The notes under the pieces: model-generated
The model's input: the letters and a program-made list of their open reading frames with translations, nothing else
The model's database searches: none
Told to the model about the DNA's origin: nothing
Position numbers and translations under genes: made by a program
Shown here: positions 51,664 through 59,698 of the stretch, piece after piece
How the letters are laid out: each line of letters opens with the position of its first letter
Numbering within the stretch: position 1 is the first letter of the stretch
Source: Dyadobacter koreensis
GTDB taxonomy: Bacteria; Bacteroidota; Bacteroidia; Cytophagales; Spirosomataceae
Assembly: GCF_900108855.1 (NCBI RefSeq)
Contig: NZ_FNXY01000003.1
Location: 62,001 to 126,000, forward strand
Direction: 5' to 3'
DNA length: 64,000 nt

Positions 51664-51747
51664 TTAATCATTTAACTTGGAGAGTAATAAGTTCGAAAGT
51701 GGTACTTATATTTGGTCATACACCACCCGAAATCAGACATCGGTTAT

Positions 51748-52005
51748 TCAGCTTTTCTTTTTTTCGATATAATCAGCCATCGTATTGATGGTTAGAAATG
51801 CCTCTTTTCCTTCATCCGGATTCGTTACCTGGATTCCGTAAAATTTTTCCATCAGTACGATCAATTCAAGCGCATCGATCGAGTCCAGACCAACGCCGTC
51901 GGCACTGAACAAAAGCGCATCATCATCGATATCTGATACCTGCAAATCTTCCAGGTTCAATTCTTCTATTATATGTTTTTTTAAATCTTCTTTTAAACTA
52001 TCCAT
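51748..52005 (-). CDS. Acyl carrier protein (second ACP of the cluster)
   Basis: An 85-aa acidic ACP with the phosphopantetheine site GVGLDSIDALEL, where the Ser after Asp carries the cofactor. The N-terminal helix DLKKHIIEELNL and the later LEKFYGIQV-type helix 3 match the ACP fold. The site has Ile after Ser, as in the ACPs of aryl-polyene clusters, instead of L as in fatty-acid ACPs. It is located between the Cys-less KS-like gene and the active KS gene. The other ACP (55528-55794) differs in sequence, suggesting separate roles, for example starter and chain. Confidence 0.88.
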   Translation of the reverse strand: MDSLKEDLKKHIIEELNLEDLQVSDIDDDALLFSADGVGLDSIDALELIVLMEKFYGIQVTNPDEGKEAFLTINTMADYIEKKKS

Positions 52006-52050
52006 CGTTCGTCAATTCTTTTGTTTAGTATGTCAAACTTCGTGAAATGA

Positions 52051-52674
52051 TCATGCCTGATCGTCCGGGCTGGCACATTTGATTACATTTTGTTTATTAA
52101 ACTGTAATCCGTCAGGTTTGTTTTGTTCGATCAAAAATACCGAGACTTCAACCTTGCCTTCCAGAATACCAAGCCAGCCGGCCAGCACTGCCTTTGAACC
52201 AGTTTCGAACATAATTTGTCCATATTGCAGGAAAAAATCAGGTGCGAATTTAGGCAAAACAGCAAACATATTTTCACCATAAAATTTATTCCTGATCGCA
52301 AGTTCACCTAGAACAATATTGGGTAATGTATACACAAATAACGACGGGCTCGGTGAGCCTTTATCCTGATAAGATTCCTTGAAACGGATATCAGTATCCG
52401 CGCTGGATTCACTATTCGCGAAAAGCAGTGCGACCTCGTCCTCTGCATACGATGATATGAGTCCGGGATATGTTTGTTTTATAAATTCAGAACCCAAAAA
52501 GCCAGCCTGGGACAGCATATCCATTTTATAAAACTTTGGATATTCAATTGCCAGATCTTTATATAATTGCTTAAACCAAGAATCCGGACTCTCCTCATTT
52601 TTCTGTGCAACAACGTCTCCGTTTACATAACAGGCATCTTCACTGATTTGACAATAGGCGGTAATAGACCTCAT
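52051..52674 (-). CDS. KS-like small protein without catalytic Cys
   Basis: A 207-aa protein that resembles only the N-terminal KS half: KFYKMDMLSQAGFLGSEFI, EVALLFANSESSADTD and SPSLFVYTLPNIVLGELAIRN, the last at the position of the nucleophile helix but with no Cys there. No HGTxT half is present. Such short KS-like proteins recur in flexirubin-type clusters, and are presumably non-catalytic subunits. The gene overlaps the active KS gene (52671-53753) by 4 bases (ATGA), so the products may be made in equal amount and form a complex. Confidence 0.7.
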   Translation of the reverse strand: MRSITAYCQISEDACYVNGDVVAQKNEESPDSWFKQLYKDLAIEYPKFYKMDMLSQAGFLGSEFIKQTYPGLISSYAEDEVALLFANSESSADTDIRFKESYQDKGSPSPSLFVYTLPNIVLGELAIRNKFYGENMFAVLPKFAPDFFLQYGQIMFETGSKAVLAGWLGILEGKVEVSVFLIEQNKPDGLQFNKQNVIKCASPDDQA

Positions 52675-53753
52675 AATTTCCGAAAGACTAGGGATGCGTT
52701 ACAACCTCCAAAGCCCGAAGCTGTTTTAAGTATCGTATTTAATTCGGAAGTTCTGTTTTCCGTTGCAATATTTAAGGTTTTAGAAGTTCCTGCTTCTGAA
52801 TACCCCAGACTTTTAACCAGTAACTTATGATGCATCATCTGTATCGAAATCGCTGTTTCTGTAATGCCCGCAGCGCCTAACGTATGGCCAAAATACCCCT
52901 TTAAACTATTCAACGGGATATCTGACATATTCAGGCGATCAAATGCTATGGCTTCCATTTCGTCATTAAAAACAGTCGCCGTTCCATGTGCCGAGATAAA
53001 ATCTATCTCATCTGCCGAAACATTGTTCTGCTCCAAAGTCCTTTTGATTGTCCTGTATAACCCCTCACCCGTTCTTGACGGACCAGAAATATGATTGGCA
53101 TCGTTCGCCGAAGTACCTGACAATAATTCCAGTGGTGAGCTTGTATAAATCTCCCTGGTTTTCGAAACGACAACGGCCGAACAACCTTCACCCAGCGTGA
53201 TACCACTTCTACTTTTATCGAAAGGCAGGCAAGGCAGAGCGCTGACTGCGAAAAGCGACTGAAATCCATATAATACAAAGTCGGAAATTACATCACAGCC
53301 AATAACAATTGCGTGTTCGTATAAGCCGGCTTTTATAAAATTATTAGCAGCATTAATCGCAAGAACACCTGAAATACAAGCATTGGAAACAATCAGAGGT
53401 TGACTTTTCAGATTAAAATATTTCATCAACGCCGCAACCGCCGGCGCAAACGGGTTAGAAATATCTCTATCAAGATCCCCTTTGGTTGAACTGATAATAA
53501 CAAGCGTTTTTTCTGATGGGATAATAGATGCATCAATCCGTTTCAAGACTTTTTCAAGGATATCAATCAGTAAAAACTCGAATTTATTCTTCTTAATCAG
53601 CGTAATTATTTTTGCAAGATGAATGTCTTCCTTATTAAACCCCACTTTCGGCACCAATGAAATTCCTGAACGGTTTTCACGGACCGCTTCAAAATTTTCC
53701 TGAATATTTTGCCCCAGCGGACTAATTATTTCCTCAGCACCTATATAGGTCAT
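52671..53753 (-). CDS. Beta-ketoacyl-ACP synthase, short active type
   Basis: A 360-aa KS that begins with a compressed N-terminal region (YIGAEEIISPLGQNIQENF). The catalytic Cys is in VSNACISGVLAIN, and the His residues are in SAHGTATVFND and GYFGHTLGAAG. It is shorter than standard FabF by about 50 residues. It forms, with the Cys-less neighbour (52051-52674), a translation-coupled pair, a likely KS plus accessory subunit for a distinct condensation step such as starter extension. Confidence 0.85.
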   Translation of the reverse strand: MTYIGAEEIISPLGQNIQENFEAVRENRSGISLVPKVGFNKEDIHLAKIITLIKKNKFEFLLIDILEKVLKRIDASIIPSEKTLVIISSTKGDLDRDISNPFAPAVAALMKYFNLKSQPLIVSNACISGVLAINAANNFIKAGLYEHAIVIGCDVISDFVLYGFQSLFAVSALPCLPFDKSRSGITLGEGCSAVVVSKTREIYTSSPLELLSGTSANDANHISGPSRTGEGLYRTIKRTLEQNNVSADEIDFISAHGTATVFNDEMEAIAFDRLNMSDIPLNSLKGYFGHTLGAAGITETAISIQMMHHKLLVKSLGYSEAGTSKTLNIATENRTSELNTILKTASGFGGCNASLVFRKL

Positions 53754-53787
53754 TTTAAAATCCTCTTTACGAACGGCTACCCGAAGG

Positions 53788-54201
53788 CTAAATATTATTA
53801 TTTTCTTTCCAAATCCGGTAAAAATCCGGCGTAAGCAATTCCAGCGTCCTTGATTCCTTTTCTAAAAAAACCTGCATGGTTTTACCGACTGCGCAAAGCT
53901 CTCCTGTCGAGATATTGATCACCTCATACTCGAACATAATTTTTGCTGCCTTTGACGGAATGTATTTAGTTATTACCTTGATAACCTGGCCATAATGCAC
54001 AGGAGCTTTATGATCAATTTCAGACTTAACGATGGGAGTAAAATATCCATGACCAAAAATTGTTAGATATTCCAATCCAAATTCTTTGCCGAAAGCCTCT
54101 CGTCCGTCTTCAAAAAACTTAAGATAATTGCCGTGCCATACAACACCCATGGCATCTGTTTCACTAAACCTTATATCAATTTCAATTTCTGAGATGAGCA
54201 T
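53788..54201 (-). CDS. YbgC-like acyl-CoA/ACP thioesterase of the pigment cluster
   Basis: A 137-aa 4HBT hotdog protein. The signature is IRFSETDAMGVVWHGNYLKFFEDGR, with D and the WHGNY loop at the active site, close to YbgC and aryl-polyene thioesterases. It could release the finished polyene acyl chain or correct mis-primed ACP. It lies between the KS gene and the second hotdog gene with gaps of about 35-40 bases. Confidence 0.85.
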   Translation of the reverse strand: MLISEIEIDIRFSETDAMGVVWHGNYLKFFEDGREAFGKEFGLEYLTIFGHGYFTPIVKSEIDHKAPVHYGQVIKVITKYIPSKAAKIMFEYEVINISTGELCAVGKTMQVFLEKESRTLELLTPDFYRIWKENNNI

Positions 54202-54241
54202 ATATTTTAATAAGTAACCTGAAAACCACCATATAATGTGA

Positions 54242-54658
54242 TTAGGTTACTACAATTTTAATTTCACATTCAAGCAATTTACGCCCATTACAGTAATTCT
54301 CGCCCTTTACCAGGAAAATATTTCCTAATTGATGCGTTGGTGTAACGATCGTATGTATTGTGGAATGAGCCAGTGGTAATTCAAATAATTCAAGTTTTGA
54401 AACTGCACCGATAAATCCGATCCTGGGCTCTCCCTCCTTTTCACGATCGAGATAACCAAATCCGGCAGCACATGTCTGAGCGATATTTTCGATCAGGCCT
54501 GACTCTTCCATAGATCCGGACCGGACTAAAATATTGTCTTCGTCAATAAAAAAATCCGATTCAAAACGGCTTTCGCTTACTTCGATGAGATTATCAATCA
54601 TCACAAACGGAGGCCGGTGTGGTATGATATCGGCTATTCTTTCTTTCTTTACAATCAT
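54242..54658 (-). CDS. Hotdog dehydratase, ApeP/FabA-like
   Basis: A 138-aa single hotdog protein beginning RIADIIPHRPPFVMIDNLIEV, with the catalytic His in PHRPPF-type context and the helix ESGLIENIAQTCAAGFGYLD, in which Glu occupies the second active-site position. This is the pattern of dehydratases found in aryl-polyene clusters, distinct from the FabZ-type protein at 47686. It would catalyse dehydration of 3-hydroxyacyl-ACP. Its ATG overlaps the acyltransferase gene stop by 4 bases. Confidence 0.82.
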   Translation of the reverse strand: MIVKKERIADIIPHRPPFVMIDNLIEVSESRFESDFFIDEDNILVRSGSMEESGLIENIAQTCAAGFGYLDREKEGEPRIGFIGAVSKLELFELPLAHSTIHTIVTPTHQLGNIFLVKGENYCNGRKLLECEIKIVVT

Positions 54659-55524
54659 TCCTGAAAAAAATTGAAATAGTTAAACCACTGTTCCGGATAC
54701 TGACGCACCTTTTTTTCCAATTCCTTAACGTATAATCCGGCTATTTCCTCCGGCTTCATCTTTTGCGTAATTGGCGCAGTTGCGCTCAAATGATAACTAT
54801 GCTCCCCATCTTTCGCTGCAAAAACAAAGGTTACCGGAGCAGTAAATTTTGAGGCGATTATAAAGGGACCATATGGAAACCGGGCCCTTTTTCCCATAAA
54901 ATCCAATTCAATGAATTTCGACCCTTCCATATACCTGTCCGCATGAATAGCAACAAACTCGTTATTTACCAGCGCATTACGAATAGAGATAATATGTGAC
55001 AGATCATTTTTTATGGGAATGACCTTGAACCTGGAACCTCCTGTAGAAAGATCCATGAATTTTTTAATGCTTTCAACTTCCGCATCCAGCATGACAATAT
55101 TTATCGTGGGAGTAATTCTTCCTTTGAGTAGATTTCCGGCTGTTTCCCAGTTTCCCAGGTGAGCACTGAGCAGCATCCCGCCTTTTCCACCGTTCCTAAT
55201 ATCGAGCAGATATTGCTCATTCTCAAAAGTATGGGTAAAAGCCGATTCTTTTCCCAAAAGGAAAGCAGCCCTGTCCAATAATGTCTGTCCGAAAATATAG
55301 AAATTTTTCCGTACCAGAGCCAGCGCCGGTTTACCGGTAATGTGTAGTGTGTCCTTGTAAAATTCAAGGAGAGCATTTTTCGGTTTGGCTGCGAAAATAT
55401 AGTAATAATACGTTACCAGTTTCAACAGCTTATACGCAAACCCCAGCCCGAGGACTTTAACAAAAAAAAGGAAAATTTTATACCCTAATAAAGATCCTTT
55501 GGTTTTACCATCCCAACGGCTCAT
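54655..55524 (-). CDS. LpxL/HtrB-family lysophospholipid acyltransferase
   Basis: A 289-aa membrane-associated acyltransferase. The active-site motif HxxxxE-type is SAHLGNWE; other family regions are ADRYMEGSKF (substrate) and ARFPYGPFIIASKFTAPV. An N-terminal hydrophobic helix (YKIFLFFVKVLGLGFAYKLL) anchors it. Family members add acyl groups to lipid A precursors. In aryl-polyene clusters a homologue is thought to attach the polyene acyl chain to a lipid or sugar acceptor, in keeping with this neighbourhood. The ACP gene begins 3 bases upstream. Confidence 0.86.
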   Translation of the reverse strand: MSRWDGKTKGSLLGYKIFLFFVKVLGLGFAYKLLKLVTYYYYIFAAKPKNALLEFYKDTLHITGKPALALVRKNFYIFGQTLLDRAAFLLGKESAFTHTFENEQYLLDIRNGGKGGMLLSAHLGNWETAGNLLKGRITPTINIVMLDAEVESIKKFMDLSTGGSRFKVIPIKNDLSHIISIRNALVNNEFVAIHADRYMEGSKFIELDFMGKRARFPYGPFIIASKFTAPVTFVFAAKDGEHSYHLSATAPITQKMKPEEIAGLYVKELEKKVRQYPEQWFNYFNFFQE

Positions 55525-55527
55525 TAA

Positions 55528-55794
55528 TTACAGCGACAATTTCTTTTGTACGAGCTTATAAAAATCACCAAAGGTTACAATGTCTTTAAAATCTTCACCT
55601 GTTACCTTAATATTCAAATTTTCCTCGATCAAAACTACCAGGTCCACATAGTCCAGACTATCCAGATCCAGTGTATCTTTCAAACTATTCTCAGGAAGAA
55701 TAAGATTTCGGTTAACCTCAAATTCTTCTGATAAAAAGTCCCTGGTTTCCTCGATAATATCTCCCAATTCCATTGTAACAAGTGTTTCATTCAT
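55528..55794 (-). CDS. Acyl carrier protein (first ACP of the cluster)
   Basis: An 88-aa acidic ACP with the cofactor site DTLDLDSLDYVDLVVL (Ser after Asp). The helices IEETRDFLSEEFEVN and IKVTGEDFKDIVTFGDF follow the ACP fold. It sits just before the acyltransferase gene, and 280 bases downstream of the fabF gene. A second, different ACP is at 51748. The ATG at 55794 fits the family start. Confidence 0.88.
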   Translation of the reverse strand: MNETLVTMELGDIIEETRDFLSEEFEVNRNLILPENSLKDTLDLDSLDYVDLVVLIEENLNIKVTGEDFKDIVTFGDFYKLVQKKLSL

Positions 55795-56074
55795 GGCTAC
55801 AAAATTAATTTATTCTTTGGTTATACTTTTCAAATTACCCTTAAATTTTAAGAGATTCCTTACGAAACATCACAAATCGCACTTCAACTGTCAAAATATT
55901 TCTGTTAAATAACTACTTGTCAGAATAATATGTACAAAAATGTCGATTTCCAATCTTAACTTAAATGCCGGAAAGTAAAATTGGAATACGTTTTTATCGA
56001 ACGGAAAATTGCGCAAAACACCACAATCCCGATTCGCAAAGCGGGAATTACAGAAAATTCCTGTAAAAAATTCG
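55795..56074. other. 280-base gap inside the pigment cluster
   Basis: The largest gap between cluster genes. At 56025-56049 AATCCCG and CGGGAATT form a hairpin with a 10-base loop on the minus-strand transcript from fabF, and ACAG...CTGT (56050-56064) is a second small one; no clear T-run follows. It may partially end the upstream unit (lyase, fabG, fabF), and the ACP unit may have its own promoter, although no clear TAnnTTTG box is seen. Confidence 0.35.
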
Positions 56075-57292
56075 CTAAACTTTTCTAATTATCAAAGTAG
56101 AATTAGTTCCACCAAAGCCAAACGAGTTGGATAGAAAACAATCGATTTTCTGCTCTTTGGTTTTTGCTATGATATTGATTTTAGCCGATTCGTCGTCAGG
56201 ATTTTCAAAGTTGATATTTGGCGCAATGAAACTTTGCTGCATCATCAACATGGAATAAACAACTTCGCTGGCTCCGGCCATCCAGCATTCATGCCCCGTC
56301 ATAGATTTCGTTGAACTAACAGGCACTTTACCACCAAAAACTTCCCCAATTGCTTTTGCCTCGCTGCTATCTCCAACGGGTGTAGAAGTGGCGTGCGCAT
56401 TGATATAATCAACCTCTCCAACCTTAATATCAGCCTGTTTTAAAGCCATATTTAATGATCGAACCTGCCCGTCCATACTAGGGTTAGAGATATGATCACC
56501 GTTGGACGAAAAACCATATCCGATAACTTCGGCTAGAATCGTTGCACCACGTTTTACGGCGGCTTCATAGGATTCCAGGATTACCGTCGCTGCACCGCCG
56601 CTTGGTACAAGTCCGTCCCGGTCTCGGTCAAAAGGACGGGATGCTTTGGTCGGATCTGTTTCGTTAACTGAAAATGTACCTAAACCATCAAAGCTGCACA
56701 TCGCGGCGATATTTATTTCCTGAGCACCGCCGCAGATAACGCGCTCCTGCAAGCCTTGCCTGATCATAATGTATCCCATTCCAATTGAATGAGAACCGGA
56801 AGCACATGCAGCGCTTAACGTAAAATTTATGCCTTTCAACTTGAAAATTGTTGAAAGGTTCATGTTTACGGTGCTGTTCATATTCTGAAATATTGCACCG
56901 CTTCCAATCAGAGTCGTATCGAATTTTTCTCTGGCCTTGTCGTGCGCTTCGACGACCGAGGCTGCTGTGCTGTCGTTTCCGAAGATAATTCCAGTCTCTG
57001 TTGTTTCCAGAAAGTCAATGTCCAGTCTGGCCATTTCCATGGCTTCCTTCGTCGACATATACGCATATATCGCAGGCTGGTGCATTCCCAAACGCTGCCT
57101 TCTTGATAAAAATGGTTTCAGGTCGGGTTCCTGAACCATGCCAGTAAGCGCAGACCGAAAGCCAAAATCCTTTCTTACCTGATCGAAAACAATACCACTT
57201 TTTCCGGCATATAACGATTTACTAACCTCTTCGAGATTTTCTCCGAGGCAGGAATAAATACCAATTCCGGTGATTACAACTCTGTGGTTCAT
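56075..57292 (-). CDS. FabF-type beta-ketoacyl-ACP synthase
   Basis: A 405-aa KS that begins RVVITGIGIYSCLGENLEEV. The nucleophile is in LSAACASGSHSIGMG and the His residues in INAHATSTPVGD and SMTGHECWMAGAS. It is the KS closest to standard FabF in length and sequence. It sits one base after fabG, with the aromatic ammonia-lyase before that, in the order lyase, reductase, KS. It probably performs chain extension on the cinnamoyl-type starter. Confidence 0.9.
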   Translation of the reverse strand: MNHRVVITGIGIYSCLGENLEEVSKSLYAGKSGIVFDQVRKDFGFRSALTGMVQEPDLKPFLSRRQRLGMHQPAIYAYMSTKEAMEMARLDIDFLETTETGIIFGNDSTAASVVEAHDKAREKFDTTLIGSGAIFQNMNSTVNMNLSTIFKLKGINFTLSAACASGSHSIGMGYIMIRQGLQERVICGGAQEINIAAMCSFDGLGTFSVNETDPTKASRPFDRDRDGLVPSGGAATVILESYEAAVKRGATILAEVIGYGFSSNGDHISNPSMDGQVRSLNMALKQADIKVGEVDYINAHATSTPVGDSSEAKAIGEVFGGKVPVSSTKSMTGHECWMAGASEVVYSMLMMQQSFIAPNINFENPDDESAKINIIAKTKEQKIDCFLSNSFGFGGTNSTLIIRKV

Positions 57293-57293
57293 T

Positions 57294-58025
57294 CTAAGAA
57301 TAAATTCCTCCGTTAATATTAATCACTTCTCCCGTAATGTAAGATGACTTTTCTGATGCCAAAAAGCTTACCAGATGCGCCACCTCTTCCGCTTTGCCAA
57401 AACGATTCATAGGGATCATTTGTTTCAATTCATCTTCATTCAGGTCCTTCGTCATATCACTGGTGATAAAGCCAGGAGCAACGGCATTCACCGTTATCTT
57501 ACGCTTTGCAACTTCCTGAGCCAGAGCCTTTGTGGATGCGATCATGGCACCTTTCGCAGCTGAATAATTCGTTTGTCCTGCTACTCCTTTTAACCCTGAA
57601 ACCGAAGCAATGTTAATAATTCTTCCCATCCGTTTGCGGAGCATTTGCTGGATCACATTCTGGGTTACGTTGAACAAACCTTTTGTGGAAGTATTCAGCA
57701 CATCATCCCAATCTTTCTCCGGCATCCACATAAAGAGCCCGTCGCGGGTGATGCCGGCATTGTTTACCAAAACGCCGATAAATTTCTCCGTATTTCTTTC
57801 ACGCCAGCCATTCAGCGCATCATCAACCTCGGTTTTGGTCTGGACGTTGAATTGCAAAACTTCACCGTCTCCGCCATTCGCCCTGATTTCTGCCAGCGTC
57901 TCCAGAGCCGCAGCCTCGTTTGAAGAATAATTTACCAATATAAAAAGACCATGATCTTTTGCCAACTGAACCGCAATCGCTCTCCCCAGTCCTCTTGATG
58001 CTCCTGTTACAAGTGCACAATTCAT
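57294..58025 (-). CDS. FabG-type 3-oxoacyl-ACP reductase
   Basis: A 243-aa SDR with VTGASRGLGRAIAVQL, VNNAGITRDGLFMWMPE and catalytic Ser, Tyr and Lys in ASVSGLKGVAGQTNYSAAKGA. The closing FLASEKSSYITGEVININGG is the standard FabG end. It reduces 3-ketoacyl-ACP with NADPH. It overlaps the ammonia-lyase gene by 4 bases and is 1 base before fabF, showing tight coupling. Confidence 0.92.
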   Translation of the reverse strand: MNCALVTGASRGLGRAIAVQLAKDHGLFILVNYSSNEAAALETLAEIRANGGDGEVLQFNVQTKTEVDDALNGWRERNTEKFIGVLVNNAGITRDGLFMWMPEKDWDDVLNTSTKGLFNVTQNVIQQMLRKRMGRIINIASVSGLKGVAGQTNYSAAKGAMIASTKALAQEVAKRKITVNAVAPGFITSDMTKDLNEDELKQMIPMNRFGKAEEVAHLVSFLASEKSSYITGEVININGGIYS

Positions 58026-59551
58026 ATATTAAACGGGGTTTCTTTGATTAATTTACAAACTTCCGCGATGCTTTCAAACGGCACTACATCATCCTTTATA
58101 AAAAGCGCCTTTGAACGGATTTGATTATATATTTCCTTTGTTTTAGGCGACAATCGTTCTTTCTCATCCGTTTCCAGAAGATCGATTGCCTGACAGATCG
58201 CCATGATGTGGATCGACATTACCTGATACGAGTTTTCAAGAACTTTCTTGGCCAGCACTGCACTGTTCGTTCCCATGCTCACAATATCCTGATTATCATT
58301 ATTGTTTGGAATACTGTGCACATACATTGACGTCGATAACGCCTGATTTTCAGCTGTTGTGGAAGTAGCCGTAAACTGAATTCCCTGGAATCCAAAATTT
58401 AATCCCCATGTTCCCGCATTTAAAAAAGGAGGGAACTTTCCATTTAACTTACTATTCATCAAAAAGTTAAGCTGACGCTCCATTAGCATGGAAAGTTTTG
58501 TCAGAACTATTTTAACTTTATCCATTTCCAGAGAAATATAATCTCCGTGGAAGTTCCCGCCGTGAAAAACGTTATCCTCATCAGGCCGGACAATCGGATT
58601 ATCGTTTGTAGAATTTAATTCATTTTCAACAACTTCCTGTGCATAATTAATAGTATCGACGATCGGACCTATGATTTGCGGCACACATCGTATCGAATAA
58701 TATTCCTGTATTTTTCTTTCAAATTCACGCGTTTGTAGCGCCTTATCATCTTTAAATAATTCCTCCCGATTCCTGATCATTTCACTGCCGGCAAGAAATT
58801 CACGCATTTGCTGTGCGACATACTGCTGTCCTTTATGATGTTTTACAGCATTCAACTCGTTGGAAAATGAATCATCAAAAGCTTCCATAATCTCATTCAG
58901 CATCGAAGAAGCAGCAATTGACCACTGAACCAAGCGCTGTGCAAAAATTAAATTTACGGCGGCAATCCCGGTCATGCAGGAGGTTCCGTTGATCAAACCC
59001 AGACCATCACGAAGTTCCATTTTTAATGGTGTAATGCCATGTTTCGCCAGAACCTCTGCTGTTTTCTGACGTACTCCGTTTTCATAAACGTAACCTTCAC
59101 CAATCAGGTTTAGGCCCAAATGAGATAACTGAACAAGATCTCCGCTCGCACCCACGCTACCATGTTCAAAAATTTCGGGAACAATGCCATTATTTAAAAA
59201 CAACACCAATTGCTGAATGACACCAACACTTATTCCTGAATTCCCCTGTAAAAATGAATTCAGGCGGGCAATCATTACACTGCGTGCATACGTTTCGTCT
59301 AATGCATTACCAATCCCGCTGGAATGACTTCTGATCAGATTGTATTGAAGTTGATTTAATTTATCCGTATCAATGCGATATTGGGCCATCGGGCCAAATC
59401 CGGTATTGATTCCATAGATAATCTTATCTTTTGAAAATTCCGTTAAGAAATTGAATGACTTTGAAACGTTGTTGAGTGCGTCCTCTGCTAATTGAAATTC
59501 TTTCTTATCGATGGCATATTGCTCGATTTGAGCTAATGAAATACTCCCCAT
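58022..59551 (-). CDS. Aromatic amino acid ammonia-lyase (tyrosine/histidine-lyase-like)
   Basis: A 509-aa enzyme of the histidine/tyrosine/phenylalanine ammonia-lyase family. The Ala-Ser-Gly triplet that forms the MIO cofactor is in HGSVGASGDLVQLSHLG; the catalytic Tyr is in IIYGINTGFGPMAQ. The selectivity position reads IRSHSSGIG (Ser-His), a pattern that does not by itself decide between His and Tyr. In flexirubin and aryl-polyene clusters of Bacteroidota the family member is a tyrosine ammonia-lyase that makes 4-coumarate as starter, so this activity is preferred. It is the first gene of the minus-strand unit and overlaps fabG by 4 bases. Confidence 0.88.
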   Translation of the reverse strand: MGSISLAQIEQYAIDKKEFQLAEDALNNVSKSFNFLTEFSKDKIIYGINTGFGPMAQYRIDTDKLNQLQYNLIRSHSSGIGNALDETYARSVMIARLNSFLQGNSGISVGVIQQLVLFLNNGIVPEIFEHGSVGASGDLVQLSHLGLNLIGEGYVYENGVRQKTAEVLAKHGITPLKMELRDGLGLINGTSCMTGIAAVNLIFAQRLVQWSIAASSMLNEIMEAFDDSFSNELNAVKHHKGQQYVAQQMREFLAGSEMIRNREELFKDDKALQTREFERKIQEYYSIRCVPQIIGPIVDTINYAQEVVENELNSTNDNPIVRPDEDNVFHGGNFHGDYISLEMDKVKIVLTKLSMLMERQLNFLMNSKLNGKFPPFLNAGTWGLNFGFQGIQFTATSTTAENQALSTSMYVHSIPNNNDNQDIVSMGTNSAVLAKKVLENSYQVMSIHIMAICQAIDLLETDEKERLSPKTKEIYNQIRSKALFIKDDVVPFESIAEVCKLIKETPFNI

Positions 59552-59656
59552 TTATAGTTACTCTAATTAAAACCCATGTAAAATAAATCTTTTTTTATGG
59601 CTTTGACAAGAAACGCTATTCAGCGGCGGGAGGCATCAATATATTGTCAGGACTCT

Positions 59657-59664
59657 TACATTTG
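59657..59664 (+). promoter_or_regulatory. -7 promoter box for the exporter fusion gene
   Basis: TACATTTG matches TAnnTTTG exactly and lies 35 bases before the ATG at 59699. It lies after the other possible ATG (59597), which would be upstream of the promoter. This supports 59699 as the start. No clear -33 TTTG is present at the usual distance. Confidence 0.45.
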
Positions 59665-59698
59665 TTTAAATTTACCCCAAACTCACGTTCAAAATCCA

